A stretch of 64,000 bases of DNA from Sambucus nigra (GCA_949130495.1 OX422207.1:788444384-788508383), one strand, 5' to 3'; shown: positions 10,620 to 22,463, numbered from the stretch's first letter. The notes: generated from the sequence alone by a model not told the origin. Made by a program: numbers and translations.

Positions 10620-11410
10620 ATTTAAATGAACACATACATCATAAATGTGAGCATATAGTCCTTTAAGTATCTCATTACTTCATACACAACTTTTAAACCC
10701 ATAAAATTATTTTGATTCTATACTTTCTAAATCCGTGCTTGTATATAGAGAAAATATATAAACTTACTCCCACTGATCTTAAGGTGTATACAAATATAAA
10801 ACGATTAAAAATAATGATATTATTTCTTAAAATGCGTCATGTGGGAAACTTATGTTTATAAAATGATCTCCTAAACATATACGCATGGTTTGTTAGAATT
10901 CAAAAGGTAATTTTCACATCCACTTCATGTAACTCTCAATCATAATGAGCTACTAATGTCATAGGAATTCCATGTCCTTACATATAATTGAGAAGGTTCA
11001 TTTATAACCTTTTCTTCATTAATAGTGAAATATTTTACTACAATTTAGCTTTATCTCGTTTAACTACCGTTAGTGTCGCGTTTGGTCTTGATGACCCCCT
11101 TATACCCGACTTTAGTGCATCAATTATGTAATTCAACGAGATTTCAACCTTAGTTGTAGTCCATTAGTTTCACTTCTTATGAATTTTGAAAATAAAACCA
11201 TGTCATTATTTATTCCTACGCCAAATTCATGTTCATGCAGATACACCACATAATCATCGAGGATAGTAGACCTTTTAAGATCTTCTTAATACTATTCCTT
11301 ATGATTATATCTACATTTCTCTCACGGTGACAATACTATCATTTAGTGGTTGACCATTTATTTGTTCTTTGTTGTTTAGACAATTTAACAACTAAAAGAA
11401 CAAGGATTCA

Positions 11411-11508
11411 AGAAGGTTATCGTTAATGGGATAAGTACCCTACCTTCCTTTATAACCTCAAGAAGGTTATCGATAATGGGATAAGTACCCTACCTTCCTT
11501 TATAACCA
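11411..11508. repeat. 50-bp tandem duplication in the copia interior
   Basis: The segment 11411-11460 is repeated from 11461 with one clear substitution. Confidence 0.9.
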
Positions 11509-12990
11509 TATTTCATGATTTTCTACTACCACTAATTTCACCTTTCATAATGAATTTGACTTTAATGCAATAAATACGTGTCAATGACAATTATATGATC
11601 TATGTAGGTCCACTTTAAGGGAAGTTTCTCGTAATCTCCCACTTGGGCCACATAGGTCATCCTTATATTAGACATCTTAATACCTTAAGAGCACAACTCG
11701 ACTATCAAAATTTGTAAGAGACATTACAAAAATCTTGTCCACGAAAATTATGAAAAAGAGTCTAGATTTAATTTGGTACAAGATTTAAAGAGTTTCAAAA
11801 AAAAAACGCTACGATTATGATGCAGGATCAAACAAATCTTTAAAGAAGTATGTCCAAACTTTATTTTGTACAAAACATCAAAACTAAAATCATAACCCTT
11901 GAAAAAATATACATCAAAAGATTCTTTAGAACATATCCCTCACGATAAAGTCTAGACAAACATTTTCCAAAAGAAATTGAGGGTTTATGAAAACAAATGG
12001 CGATTTGATTCCCCAAGAACAAAAGAAAAGAATCTTATTAGCATTTCTAGTTTGTTTTGTAAGAAATCCTTGCATCAAAAGTAAATACTTTCTATAACAT
12101 AGTAAGTATAACTTGAAAACTCTACTGAGATGAAAAACTCATTTCAAATCATAAAAGATACATATTATCTTTATCATTATTAGTCCGAGTGTGCAACATG
12201 TAAACAAACTTAATTTGTTTAACCAAATCAAATATGAAATTTTTAGAGAAATAAAATGGGATACAATAATATGCGATAAGATAATGAGATAAATTGCTCA
12301 CTTCATTAATGCTTTGATTTAACAACACACACATCGATTACATGATAAATTGAGTGCATAACCGTGAGTTTTTGTCAGTAGTAACCGTGAAATATCGATT
12401 ATATGATGCTTGTAGATTACTTTATTGGGTATAATGTTATTTCATTATATTGTACACGACATTTGTGCACAACTTATTTTCACATACTATAATAATGTAT
12501 GTGATCTATGATGTTCATTCAATCACTCAAAATTGATTCCCTGTAAGGAATAACCTTGCTTGAAGAAATAAACTCAATATACCCCATTAATATCTTTACA
12601 ATTATAAGCATCATGAGTTACTACTACCATCATCTTTACATTTAATATTCATTGCAATTCTAGTCGGGTCACTTTGGTGACTACCAAACATTTCATAATA
12701 TGAATATTACATTACGAAACTGACGTGGTCGACTGGAAACGTCAAAATAAACAAAACCCATTGTAAACAATGGGCACCACCTTACTTTTGCGTTTTGACG
12801 TCGTTAAGGCGCTCAAAACCCCGTTTTTGCCATTTTAAGAGCAGATTTAATGACAGAAATAAGACGTCGCAGAAGGTCTTAAGCACAAAAGCAATTTAAT
12901 GACATAAATAAAAATGTCGCGGAAAGTCTCAGGCACATATATCATTATAGACGAACATCAATAAGGAAAATCATGAGATCTTAAACTTTA

Positions 12991-13002
12991 GCTCTGATAC
13001 CA
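12991..13002 (-). other. Primer-binding site (initiator-Met tRNA) of the copia element
   Basis: On the minus strand TGGTATCAGAGC, complementary to the 3' end of plant initiator Met tRNA, lies two bases inside the right LTR. This sets the element orientation. Confidence 0.9.
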
Positions 13003-13004
13003 CA

Positions 13005-13534
13005 TATAAAATCATTCTTAAGAACACCCTAATATTAATCATGAACACATTAATATGATTAAAGTTTAACATACAATTGTTCTTAATAAAAGGATCTTAG
13101 ATCTTCATGTTTTCACAATAAATACGTCTAAAAGATAGAAAATAAGACATACCTTGATAAAAGATCAATCTTGATTAATTGCTCCATCAATCTCCCTTCT
13201 TGGAAAAATTACACTCTAATGGAATCTCGGAGTTTCTCTCCCACCTCAGAAATAGTGTGTTATGAGATGACTCTAGATGGTGTAGAGGTCTCTATTTATA
13301 AGGGGAAGAGGGCCGGAATCCTAGTCAAGGTGGGACTCTTTCAAGTCTCCCACTAATGCCACTAACCATCATGTGACTAACGGATAAGGTTTACCCAAAT
13401 CTTTTAATATCTTTATTTATCACATTCCTAATTAATTATGTGACATTTATTAAAACCACATAAATGAGAAATTCAGAATTTAATACAATTAAAATTAAAT
13501 AATTAATTTCGTCACTTAACATTAATTTCCAACA
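13005..13534 (-). repeat. 5' LTR of the nested copia element
   Basis: Pair of 9263-9792 with equal length. It is followed by the duplicated target ATTGG at 13535-13539, after which the gypsy RT frame resumes. Confidence 0.93.
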
Positions 13535-15000
13535 ATTGGATCTCAATAGTGGGTATCATCGGAGACAGATTAGACCAGGGAACAAGTGAAGGTCCTCTCT
13601 ACACCTTCGACGTTCATGAGGATCATGACCCAACTTCACCTTTTAGAAGGGAAATTTATTGTTTTGTATTTCGATTACATATTTATTCGTAGTAGTTTAG
13701 ATGAGGAGCATTTAGCACAGTTAAGCAGGTCCTCACCGTGTTGCGAGAAAAGAATTTTCCCCTGCACCATAGGATGTATCCATTTATGGTATCTTATATT
13801 ACATTCTTAGGATATGTAATTTTCGAAGATGGAAGTTTGAGTTGATGACTCGAAGGTACAAACTATCGTTAAGTAGCTGACATCCAATACTATTTCATAC
13901 TCCCATAACTTTCATGGGCTTGTTGGTTCCTAATGTTGATTCATCACAGGGTTCAACACTATTATGGCAGTCACAAACTTGATGTTTTTGGTGGACCAAA
14001 GAAGTAGAAATAACATTTTAGCAGATTGAGACCATGATGGAGACAACCCCCGCGTTAGCTCTCCCCATCTTCTCTAAAGCTTTTAGAGCTTTCTTGCGAC
14101 ACGTGCAAGACCAGTATTAGAGTGACCTTGAGCAAGAATACGAGGCCTGTGTATCGGAGCCAAACCTTAATTATTCTAACTATGTCTGTTTTACATAGTT
14201 GTTCAATCCGTGCAACATTGGGAGGAGTATTTTTTTGCAGAAAGAGTTAGGGATATGTCTCGCCACGAGTGGCATGCTAAATTGACCAACTACATGCAAC
14301 AATTCACCTCAGTATAAGTCAGGGAAAGAGAACCGCATTGCCGATGCACTCAATCGTTGCCGTCGTGCTCTTTATCTTCACGAGGAGCACAGTTTTGGTT
14401 TTGACAAGATCTGGGATATCTATTCCATTGACTATATTTTCATCCTTCCTAAGATAAGTGTTGTCTCATGAGTTTTATAGAACGGGTTCCTCTTCTATGG
14501 TACATCCCTGTGCATTCAAGTCTCATCCCTACATGCAAAGATCGTTGTAGAGGTTCATGTCCAGAGTCTTGATGGGCATATGAGTGTCGCATGCACATTA
14601 GATTCCCTATGTGATTGCTTTTTACCATTCGTTGTGTTAAATCTATCATACAATAATGGGGCAGAACTCCAACACTAGCATATACAAGCCTATGACCATT
14701 ACCCAATCGACCGTGGCATGATGCTTTAATGAATTTTATTATTGGGTTACCACGGATCACAATTAATTTCTGTCATACCTTTTACACCTCCCATGTTTCC
14801 ACACTCTTCGTCTACATGCAATGCCTAGGAATATTACATTATCCGCGATGTCCGATTTAATGAACACTTTTCGAGTACTATGTGCCACCTCTTCCGATGC
14901 ACCCTCCATTTCTAGACTACCCTTCACTCCTTGACTCATGCTACCTCTAGTTTTCAACTAATTTTCATTTCCATCAAGAGTTATAAATATTATACTGATC

Positions 15001-16549
15001 AAAGGCTATAAGGGCAGACTGCTCTACATTCAGCCACACTACAGTGACCCCTGAAGAAGCGATCTTCTTCTAGTTGTGGGTTGAATTCCAACAGCCAATT
15101 TTTGGCTCTAAATAACCAGTCCAACAATAAGATCAATTATTCCATAACATAATGGGTGGGGTTGCGCGTGACCTCGCCCACTTAAAGCATATGGAGATTC
15201 TTGGACGGGGAAAAACGATACTCAACATCTATTAAACAACACCAAGAACAAAGTCTTACTATGCGACAAACACGTTCTGATACCCATGAATGTTGACCTT
15301 GAGGATGTGTACAGAAGTCTTTGTCGATTCCTATCAATAGTAGTGGCAAAACTATGGGTTGGGCCTAATATTGGCGGGCCTAATATGGGTTGGGCCAAAT
15401 GTCGGCGGACCAAATATAGGCTGGGCCAACCCATTTTTTCTACCCAATTAAGTATTACAATCCCAGGTATATATAAAAAAAATCATATTTTACTCATAAC
15501 TTTTAAAAATGAGCTTTATGTTTGATTCGTAGCTTCTAAAAAAATGCTCCGTATTTGATTCATAGCTGACAAATATGGACCCCATATTTGACTCATAACT
15601 TTTAAATATGAGCCCCATATTTAAATGACTAAGTTACTATGGGTTGTTTTATTACTTAAGCTGCATTTTGCCATTACTACCTATCAACATAGTGCACCTC
15701 TTAGTAGAGGGCGTGTAAAGGTCGTGTAGACTTTAACCGAATGAATAATGATCAACTAATAGACATTTTTATTGAGGAAGCCCGTTTTGAAAATAGAAAA
15801 ATGAAAGAGAGAGATCATACTCTCTTATCGCCTTTGGAATTTACGTCGCACGGTACAATCCGTTCAAATTTAGGTCACTGACCTTTGAAATATTAGATAA
15901 GAAACTCAACAATGGAGAGGAAAAGCCAGCTCTTGCTAATTCATCATCATAAACCTCCGCTAGTTGTCAAAATGAATTAATTTTTTCTCTAATTTTCTTT
16001 TCATGATGGTTTTATTTATTCCAAAGTTTATGAATAATTTGTATTAATAAAAAGAGTTGACGTTTGCTGTGCACACCTCCATTTTCTACATTGTTATATG
16101 TTTCTAGAAATAACTGAGCGTGGAATGTAAATTTTTCTATGTGATTAAAAACTAAAAGAAAGGGTGAAAATTCTTTTTACATTCATACGAAAATTCTTTT
16201 TATTTATTTACTTATCTATTTCATTCGTCTTAATGTTTTTGCGGTAATGTTTTATTAGATATGGATCCACGGGGACAATTTTAAGACGATGTTGGTTGCA
16301 GTGATTGTGGCACATTAAGAGAACGTTAAAAAATAGGCCCAACAAAACTGCCGTAGAGGCTCATTCACCGAGTTATGCTCATTCACAACAGAGATAAACA
16401 CGATAATGCCTTGAAATAGTTCTGACTAAATCTAACTACATGGATTGTGTAGAGTTATTGTTATAAACTTTCTAGCGACGTACATAGTTGTTAGTATCCT
16501 ACAATATGCAATAAAATCTATCACAAAAAGCATAAAGTTTTAAACTTGA
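15001..16549. other. CACTA interior with short repeats only
   Basis: 15345-15430 holds three or four variants of ATGGGTTGGGCC...GGCGG. 15485-15625 holds about four irregular repeats of ATTTGATTCATAGCTTNTAAA...CCCCAT (period about 33-36 bp). Nothing coding is recognisable. Confidence 0.5.
15485..15625. repeat. Irregular ~35-bp tandem repeats
   Basis: Variants of TTTGATTCATAGCTT followed by AAATATGAGCCCCATAT recur about four times with substitutions. Confidence 0.6.
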
Positions 16550-16640
16550 ATGACCCCGTAAGGGGCACGAACACCTCATCCGAGATCAATAAAACTCTCA
16601 GGAATTAATCGACGGCACAGGGAAATCTAGAATATCGCAG
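16540..16640. repeat. Diverged single copy of the ~170-bp array unit
   Basis: The order CTTGAA, CCCCGT, GGCACGAACACCTC, a CCGAGATCAAT stretch, AGGAATTAATCGACGG and CACAGGGA parallels the array unit (CTTGAAAACGTG, CCCCGTGG, GGCGCCAACACCTC, GGGACCAATGTA, GAATCGATCGCG, TCACGGGACC). It sits inside the CACTA element, away from the array. Confidence 0.45.
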
Positions 16641-18747
16641 CTGAAAGGGGGCACTCGACAGGCATGATCTTTGTTAGTCAGTATGATTGGAGGATTCAAC
16701 CTACAAAACCCGAATGAACTCATAGTGTAAGAGACGGCCACCGGCGGTGGATATGGCAGATGGAACTCCCTGTTAATCTTATTAATGACATGTGATGGAT
16801 CTTGATGTATTGATTCTTCTTTCTCTAATTATTGATCACCTCCTTGGTAACTAGGGATGTGAACTAGAACAAGGGGTTCATGATGCACGTTAGCAATGAT
16901 GTGGGCCAATTGATTATACAGAATCCCCTGTTATTCTAAGAGGTATTTGATTGCCTAAGTCACTTGGTATCGATTCATGGATTGCTGATGTATCTATCCC
17001 CAAATATGGAGCCAAAGATGTTGCAATGAAAATTAACACCTTTAATTAGTGTGAAGTAATCAGGAAGAACATGTAAATAAAAGACACCAACTATCCGTTG
17101 TTCAGAATGAGGTTGGCCTATGTCCACGAGATAAAAGGAAGGGAGAGTGTTCGATATAATCGACCAAGTGATTATAAATTAATTTATTAGAAAACTTCTT
17201 GGTGCTCTACTGTATCCCCTTATGGGTTTATATACTAGTCGTACGTTAATTTGTCCCCCTATCCATAATTTTTCGGACAAGTGTTCTTGCAAACATGGAT
17301 GGCCACATGGTTGTCCTTAAGGTTACATGCATGGACATTTGTTCTTGAAAAGTGGGGAACTAGCCCTTAGCTATTGGTAGGTTATAGAGGACATGTATAA
17401 GGGGGTCTCCGGTGTTGTAGTACCATCCGTCCACCCGTTCGGGTTTGAGGTACTTTACAGAACAACCCACAGTAATGAGGCAAATGTTCTGAACTGTAAT
17501 CCTTTATTAAAATTCAGTATTTTTTAACATTAGTCATCCGTTATATTCTTTATTATTCACTGCTGAATATTTTCTGAGGTCCGTAAAAACCCACACACCT
17601 AATAATAGAGATATTATTGTACTTTGATTCGTGTTTTATTTTAGATAAATAAAACATTCGTGATTCATATCCCATGCAAGCTTCACTCTTTAACGAGGTT
17701 GATTCATTCATAAGTGCTCAATTGAAATATTCACCGAACAAGTAAAATAGTACGATAAGCTATATGCATATACTTGCTTAACATTTTCAACAACCCCCTT
17801 CACTAACATATCACTTCATCCACATGACAAGATTCGTTCAAAGTAATATAAAACTATATACTTGTATCAACCTAGATTTTAGCTTCTTCATTAAATACAT
17901 GACATTAAAGGAGACTAATAGTAGTTATGCATATTTCATTTCACACAAAGTCAATGAAGCTAATGATGAGGATTGTCCAAGTATTAAAAAAACTAAAGAA
18001 CAATATGTTTCTCGTCGGCTTTGAAATTATTTTGTATTTATATTCAAACATTTAAATTAATTTATGACATATTTATTTTTCTTCAGAAAGTTGTATTTTA
18101 TTACCTACTTTCCACCCACGGGAAATTGTTGTTGTTTAAACTCCATATTTGGTGGATCTTGTATTCAAGCCCCCGTCTCTTTTTTCTCTAAGGACCCGAT
18201 ACAAAAGTTAGAAAATGGTTAGATGGCAATATTTTCCATGGAAAATATCACTTGGGTTGTTTGATTCAAATTTTTTATTGTTGTGAAATCTTGTATATTC
18301 AAGCTTGTGCTATTTGATTGACTTGTTTTGTATTATAAAAATACAAATCATCCAAGTTTTGTTATTTGATAACTTATATTAGCCAATGTTAAAAAAATGT
18401 AACGGTTATTTTCTCACTTTTCAAGGCAAAATTTAGATTTTTGTAATATTGTTATATATAATCCTTATTATTGATTTGAGGAAACATACTCCAAATATCG
18501 CCAATGATCACAATTTTGACCCGTGCCCTCATGGGTCACACTCACTACCCGTGACAATTTTGGATCGTGACAAAAAAGGGGTTGCAGTCACTACCCATGA
18601 CATTATTCACTGATTTGTACTTACTACGGTAAATTTGGTAATATGTCTTTAACAAGAAGAACATAACCTCAAATATCAACGAGGGGACAATTACAACGAG
18701 ATTAAGGCTGCCTTGGGTGTATGATAGCATGCAAATATAACTCATTT
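16641..18747. other. CACTA interior, nothing recognised
   Basis: AT-rich, with short chance frames only. A segment at 18490-18605 with CCCGTGACAATTTTGGATCGTGAC-like words resembles the GTCACGG-rich remnant at 20690-21129 and may be a piece of the same family. Confidence 0.35.
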
Positions 18748-18878
18748 ACAATGTGTATAGTGGACCTATATGTATAGTTATCATACACTAGGGTCTAGTA
18801 TCTAATAACCCCAACAATGTGTATAGTGGACCTATATGTATAGTTGTCATACACTAGGGTCTAGTATCTAATCACCCC
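18748..18878. repeat. 66-bp tandem duplication
   Basis: 18748-18813 recurs at 18814-18878 with only two or three changes. The unit contains the partly self-complementary words GTGTATAGT and ACTAGGGTCTAGT. Confidence 0.92.
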
Positions 18879-19702
18879 AAAAATTTATTCAAAAAATTAC
18901 ATAAACTAGTTGGAAATAAACTATTTAAAGATCATTTTTTTACTATAGTAATCAATGCAATTAAAGAAATAAGTAGATGCTGAAATTAAAGATGCAAAAA
19001 AGCTAATTTTAACTAGGGTTTAAATGTAAATTAAAGAAAATAGAGCTAGAGTTTAAATTTTTATAACATACATGATGCGAATGCCCAAAGCTAGTCGCAA
19101 CTTGCGGCGAAGAGGTGGTGACTTGTGGCAACGAGACGGGGATTTGCTACAATTTACGGTGGCATTGAGACAGAGAATTAGAACTACGATGAAATTAATC
19201 AAGTCATTCGTTTATGTGGCAGTGTTATTTGGGGCAATAACAGAGTGTGTTGTAGGTAAAGTAATTAAAAGAATGTCCACAATAAACAATACACACTTGA
19301 TATTTCCACAATCATCCAAAACAAACACAAAAAAAATGAAAGATCCAAATTAGAATTCATAAGAAATCCTAATTCTCAACCTTATCCACGAAATTCAATA
19401 CAAAAATAGAAAGAAATGTGTAATTCATAAATGAGGCCATAAACACAATAAACAATTTAATACCTGGGATTATGGAAAGGTCAGAGTTTGTTTGGGATTT
19501 TCGATTACTCTTTCTTGGAGGAAGAAATTATTCTGATGAAGGAGAGAGAGAGAGAGAGATAGATGCGCGTGATGAAGAGGGAAACAGGTCAGTTGAAAGA
19601 GTGGTGGGTGCGTGCGATATGAACTGGAGGAGATACCTTTTGATATTTGACACTGTTTAAGCCGTTGGATATCTTTTAAAGATATTTGACCCTCCTTACG
19701 AA
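18879..19702. other. CACTA interior, nothing recognised
   Basis: Contains a short GA microsatellite (about 19540-19560) and low-similarity open frames (19072-19353 and 19472-19660) without family signatures. Confidence 0.4.
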
Positions 19703-20064
19703 GGCCATCCGCAATGGGTCATCTAAACCCATTGCGAATCATTTGAAATATGTAGTTGTAGTGGGCGGCGTATTCTTTATATTTTGGAGAGGATCTGTTT
19801 AAGCTCCCGTAATTGGAGAGGGAGGATAAGGGATCCCTTAAGGTGGCAGAGGGATGTCAGGCGGATATCTTTTGTCCGTTCCAGCCCAGCAATAACTTGG
19901 AGCAACGATTATATCCGCAATGGTAATTTGGAGCTGGGTGCCACGTAGGCCGGGCGCACATCTTTTGTCCCCTTGGCTTGGATTTAACGAATCCCCATTG
20001 CAGGATTCAACCTGCAACTCGTCCCATAAATCCATAGGTTTATGGGAGCCCATTGTGGATGGCC
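19703..20064. mobile_element. MITE with GGCCATCCRCAATGGG terminal inverted repeats
   Basis: The left end GGCCATCCGCAATGGG and right end, read inward, GGCCATCCACAATGGG form 16-bp inverted repeats with one mismatch around 330 bp of non-coding sequence. Several internal CCATTG or CAATGGG words are further inverted. Target duplications are not clear, so the superfamily (Harbinger-like is plausible) stays open. Confidence 0.7.
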
Positions 20065-20220
20065 TAAAACCGTTGCATATATTAATATAAAAAAAAATTA
20101 GGTCGGATGGTTAAAAAAAAGATGCAAAACCAGTTGGAAGAGTGGGCTTACAACTATTTATTTTTTAGTGTTGTAAATTAATTTATAAAAGTGTCTTAAA
20201 TAGGTATTTTTCTTGTAGTG

Positions 20221-20223
20221 GTG
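20221..20223. other. Right target-site duplication GTG of the CACTA element
   Basis: Matches 3441-3443. The array unit continues immediately after it. Confidence 0.88.
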
Positions 20224-20590
20224 TCGTTGGGGTGCGAAATCCCTTAGCACCCCCCACAGCCCTTGAGGGAAGCGAATACATAGCACGGGTCCAATGTAGC
20301 CCGCACGAGCCGACCACGTGGTCATTTTGAGAGCACGACCTAAAACAGAGAATATCCACACTTTGGCTTGAAAACGTGTCGTCGGGGAGCGAAACCCCAC
20401 AACTCCCCGCCCCCTCCCCCCCCAAACGGTCCCGTGGGTGGCGCCAACACCTCGCTAGGGACCAATGTAGCTGGCATGAATCGATCGCGTAGTCACGGGA
20501 CCCCCGGTTTGAGAGCACGACCTAGATTTTATAATTCCTACATGGGTCCCGTGACCGTGTGGTCACGGGAATGCCAATTTGAGAGCACAG
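20224..20590. repeat. Tandem array of ~170-bp units, right part (units 5-7)
   Basis: Continues unit 5 from the CACTA right border. Unit 6 starts near 20271 (degenerate AGCGAATACATAGCACGGG) and unit 7 at 20441. A partial repeat with GTGTGGTCACGGGA and TTTGAGAGCACA ends near 20590. Confidence 0.88.
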
Positions 20591-20651
20591 AACTACCGCG
20601 AGGTCAACCAAGGAGCACTTGCAGCAATTAACCGATTAGCCTTTTGATTCG

Positions 20652-21129
20652 AGGATTTTTTTTTATTATTATTACTGTTCGTCACGACCCCAAGCCGTGA
20701 GTAAGTTGATATCTACAGAAAATATAGTCATGGCTTTGGGTCGTGACTACGTTGATATCTACAGTAAGCATAGTCATAGTCCATAACTGTGATGAATATT
20801 TATTGTAAGAATAATAGTCACGACTTTAAGCCATGACCAAGTTTAATTGTACACAGAACATAGTCACGGCTATGGGTCGTGACCAAATGCTTTCTTAATC
20901 TGATGATGGCCACGGGTTTGGGCCGTGACCAGACTTGTGAAGGTGGTCAGGGCTATGGTCCGTGATGACATCCGTGAGTATGATAAGTCTGTGACCAGGC
21001 TGTGGGTCAGGGATTTGGGCCGTGACCACAAAAATTTATCACGCCCGATTTGATCACGATCCAAATTTGCGACCCACACCTCCTGGTCAGGGATAAAGTC
21101 CGTAACCAATCGGCCAGTTTGGTATAGTG
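20652..21129. mobile_element. GTCACGG-rich repeat remnant ending in TAGTG (possible CACTA end)
   Basis: About eight alternating copies of GTCACGGCTTTGGGTCGTGAC-type words occur, many themselves imperfect palindromes and spaced about 55-75 bp in the first half. The right border GGCCAGTTTGGTATAGTG, read inward, starts CACTATACCAAACTGG, which has the form of a CACTA terminal repeat followed by subterminal repeats. The matching left end is not found, so this would be a truncated copy. Confidence 0.45.
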
Positions 21130-22153
21130 ATAAGTCCAAATCTATATGATATCCTATTCTAGAGAGGGTGAAAAAAAATTGAGAGGTGGAAAAATTGCTA
21201 TCTATTAAAATGGGAGAGGTTAACATTGATAAAAAAAATACTATATCGAGTCTACCAACATACTTCTTATCCAATTTACCATTACCATATTCCATGTGTA
21301 ATATGGCTGAGAAAATAATGAGAGACTTCTTCTTGAGAGATAATGATGATAGTTTTAATAATTCTCTAGTGGTTTGGGAGGAGTTCTGTAAACCGGTTAA
21401 AGAAAAGGTGCAGAAGTGAAGAACTTAAAGTGCTTCTACAAAGCATTATTAGGTAAATGGTTGTGAAGATTCTCTCTTGAGGAGAAAAGGCTGTGAAGAA
21501 GAATATTGGTAATCAAGGGGGAGTTCTTACATCTTGGGTGGGGTCTATGAGTGGGGCGTTTTTCTCATTGGTGGGGTTGTGGAAGCATATTTTCAAGGGT
21601 GGGGGAATTTCTACAAATACCCAGATTTTCACTTGGAGATAGGTAATATGATCTGAGACAAGAACGACTCTCTAGAGGATCAGTTCCCTGGGTTATTCAG
21701 CATCAAAGAGGATAAGGACGGTTTGGTAGTAGATCGTATAATGTTGATAGGAGATAGAGTAGTGTGGAATCCTAAATTAAGAAGACGGTTGTGGGACTTG
21801 GAATTATCTGAGGTAGAGTCTTTTTTTTATTTGTTAGGAACTGCTACTACCCTTTAGGAGGGCGGAGATTAATTGAGATGGGTGTCAGGAAGAAATGGGA
21901 ATTTACGGTGAAATATTATTACTCTGTGTTGAGGGGGAACGGAAACCAAAATGTTCATTTTCCATGGAGAGGTATTTGGAAATCAAATGTTCCCCCAAAG
22001 TAACAGTTTTTTATTTGAACTGCGAACAAACAAACTATATTGACGACTGAAGGCTGGCAGAAGAGAAGATGTTTAATGTCTAGTCGGTGTTGGGTAAGTA
22101 AGGAGGCAAAAGAGACTAGTAATCATTTGTTATTATATTGTCAGTTGATAAGG

Positions 22154-22461
22154 TGAAAAAACTATTTACTAAGTTAATAACAAAATGTTATAGATTAAGC
22201 AAACTCCGATAATAAACTTCTTGAAAAAAACTCTTTTTGAAATATAACACAAGACGTGTTTTGAACAGGTTCTGAATGTGTACTCTAGATTTGTTAGTTT
22301 GACCTAAGTTAATCAAACTAACAAATCTAGGGTACACATTCAGATCTGTTCAAAACACGTCACGTGTTATATTTCAAAAATAGTTTTGTTCAAGGAGTTT
22401 GTTATCGGAGTTTGCGTAATCTATAACATTTTATTATTAACTTAGTAAACAGTTTTTTTCA
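22154..22461. repeat. Inverted-repeat 5' LTR (two 149-bp arms)
   Basis: The left arm 22154-22302 is the reverse complement of the right arm 22313-22461 (about 92% by eye), separated by CCTAAGTTAA. The right arm matches the last roughly 150 bp of the 3' LTR (26833-26983), and the left arm matches the same segment inverted. Confidence 0.92.
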
Positions 22462-22463
22462 AG

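Larger units (their letters stand above)
9263..13534 (-). mobile_element. Ty1/copia retrotransposon, complete ends, decayed interior
   Basis: Two 530-bp LTRs (9263-9792 and 13005-13534) flank a 3.2-kb interior, and the element is bordered by ATTGG on both sides (9258-9262 and 13535-13539). The initiator-Met tRNA primer-binding site lies next to the right LTR in reverse orientation, so transcription runs leftward. A polypurine tract borders the left LTR. Only scattered polymerase remnants remain inside. The LTRs are nearly identical by eye (a handful of differences), so the insertion is fairly recent although its coding region is wrecked. Confidence 0.93.
9120..15000 (+). pseudogene. Decayed Ty3/gypsy pol split by a copia insertion
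   Basis: Plus-strand pieces of pol can be followed through many stops and frameshifts. KYRFPSPRLKDMLNQ and ATIFSELDLNSGYH (9175-9262, resuming at 13535) are reverse transcriptase. YFDYIFIRSS near 13665 is the catalytic box with the second Asp replaced by Tyr. KSGKENRIADALNR near 14325 ends RNase H. GFLFYGTSLCIQ near 14480 begins the integrase zinc domain, and a degenerate PLP-WH-ALMNFIIGLPR region near 14690-14755 matches the first catalytic block of integrase. The copia element at 9263-13534 interrupts the codons for ELDL. It is a gypsy element of uncertain lineage, older than everything nested in it. Confidence 0.75.
3444..20220. mobile_element. CACTA (En/Spm-type) DNA transposon, 16.8 kb, with captured and nested sequence
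   Basis: The left end is CACTAGAAGAAAAA and the right end, read inward, is CACTACAAGAAAAA. The flanks carry GTG on both sides, and removing the insert with one GTG restores an uninterrupted unit of the tandem array (spacing 167 bp, as in its neighbours). Related short repeats of the type TTTAAGACGC...TTTACAAGGGTTGC lie next to the left end, as expected for transposase-binding subterminal repeats. I see no TNPD-like transposase or TNPA, so the copy looks non-autonomous. It holds a host-gene fragment (7368-7811), a gypsy remnant with a nested copia element and a MITE. Confidence 0.85.

Noticed and set aside
19072..19353. 93-codon plus frame with Arg-rich start
   Set aside because: No family match, no start context and no conservation evidence; could be chance.
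20652..21129. CRISPR-like or satellite reading of the GTCACGG repeats
   Set aside because: Spacing varies and repeats are inverted with respect to each other; transposon subterminal repeats fit better.
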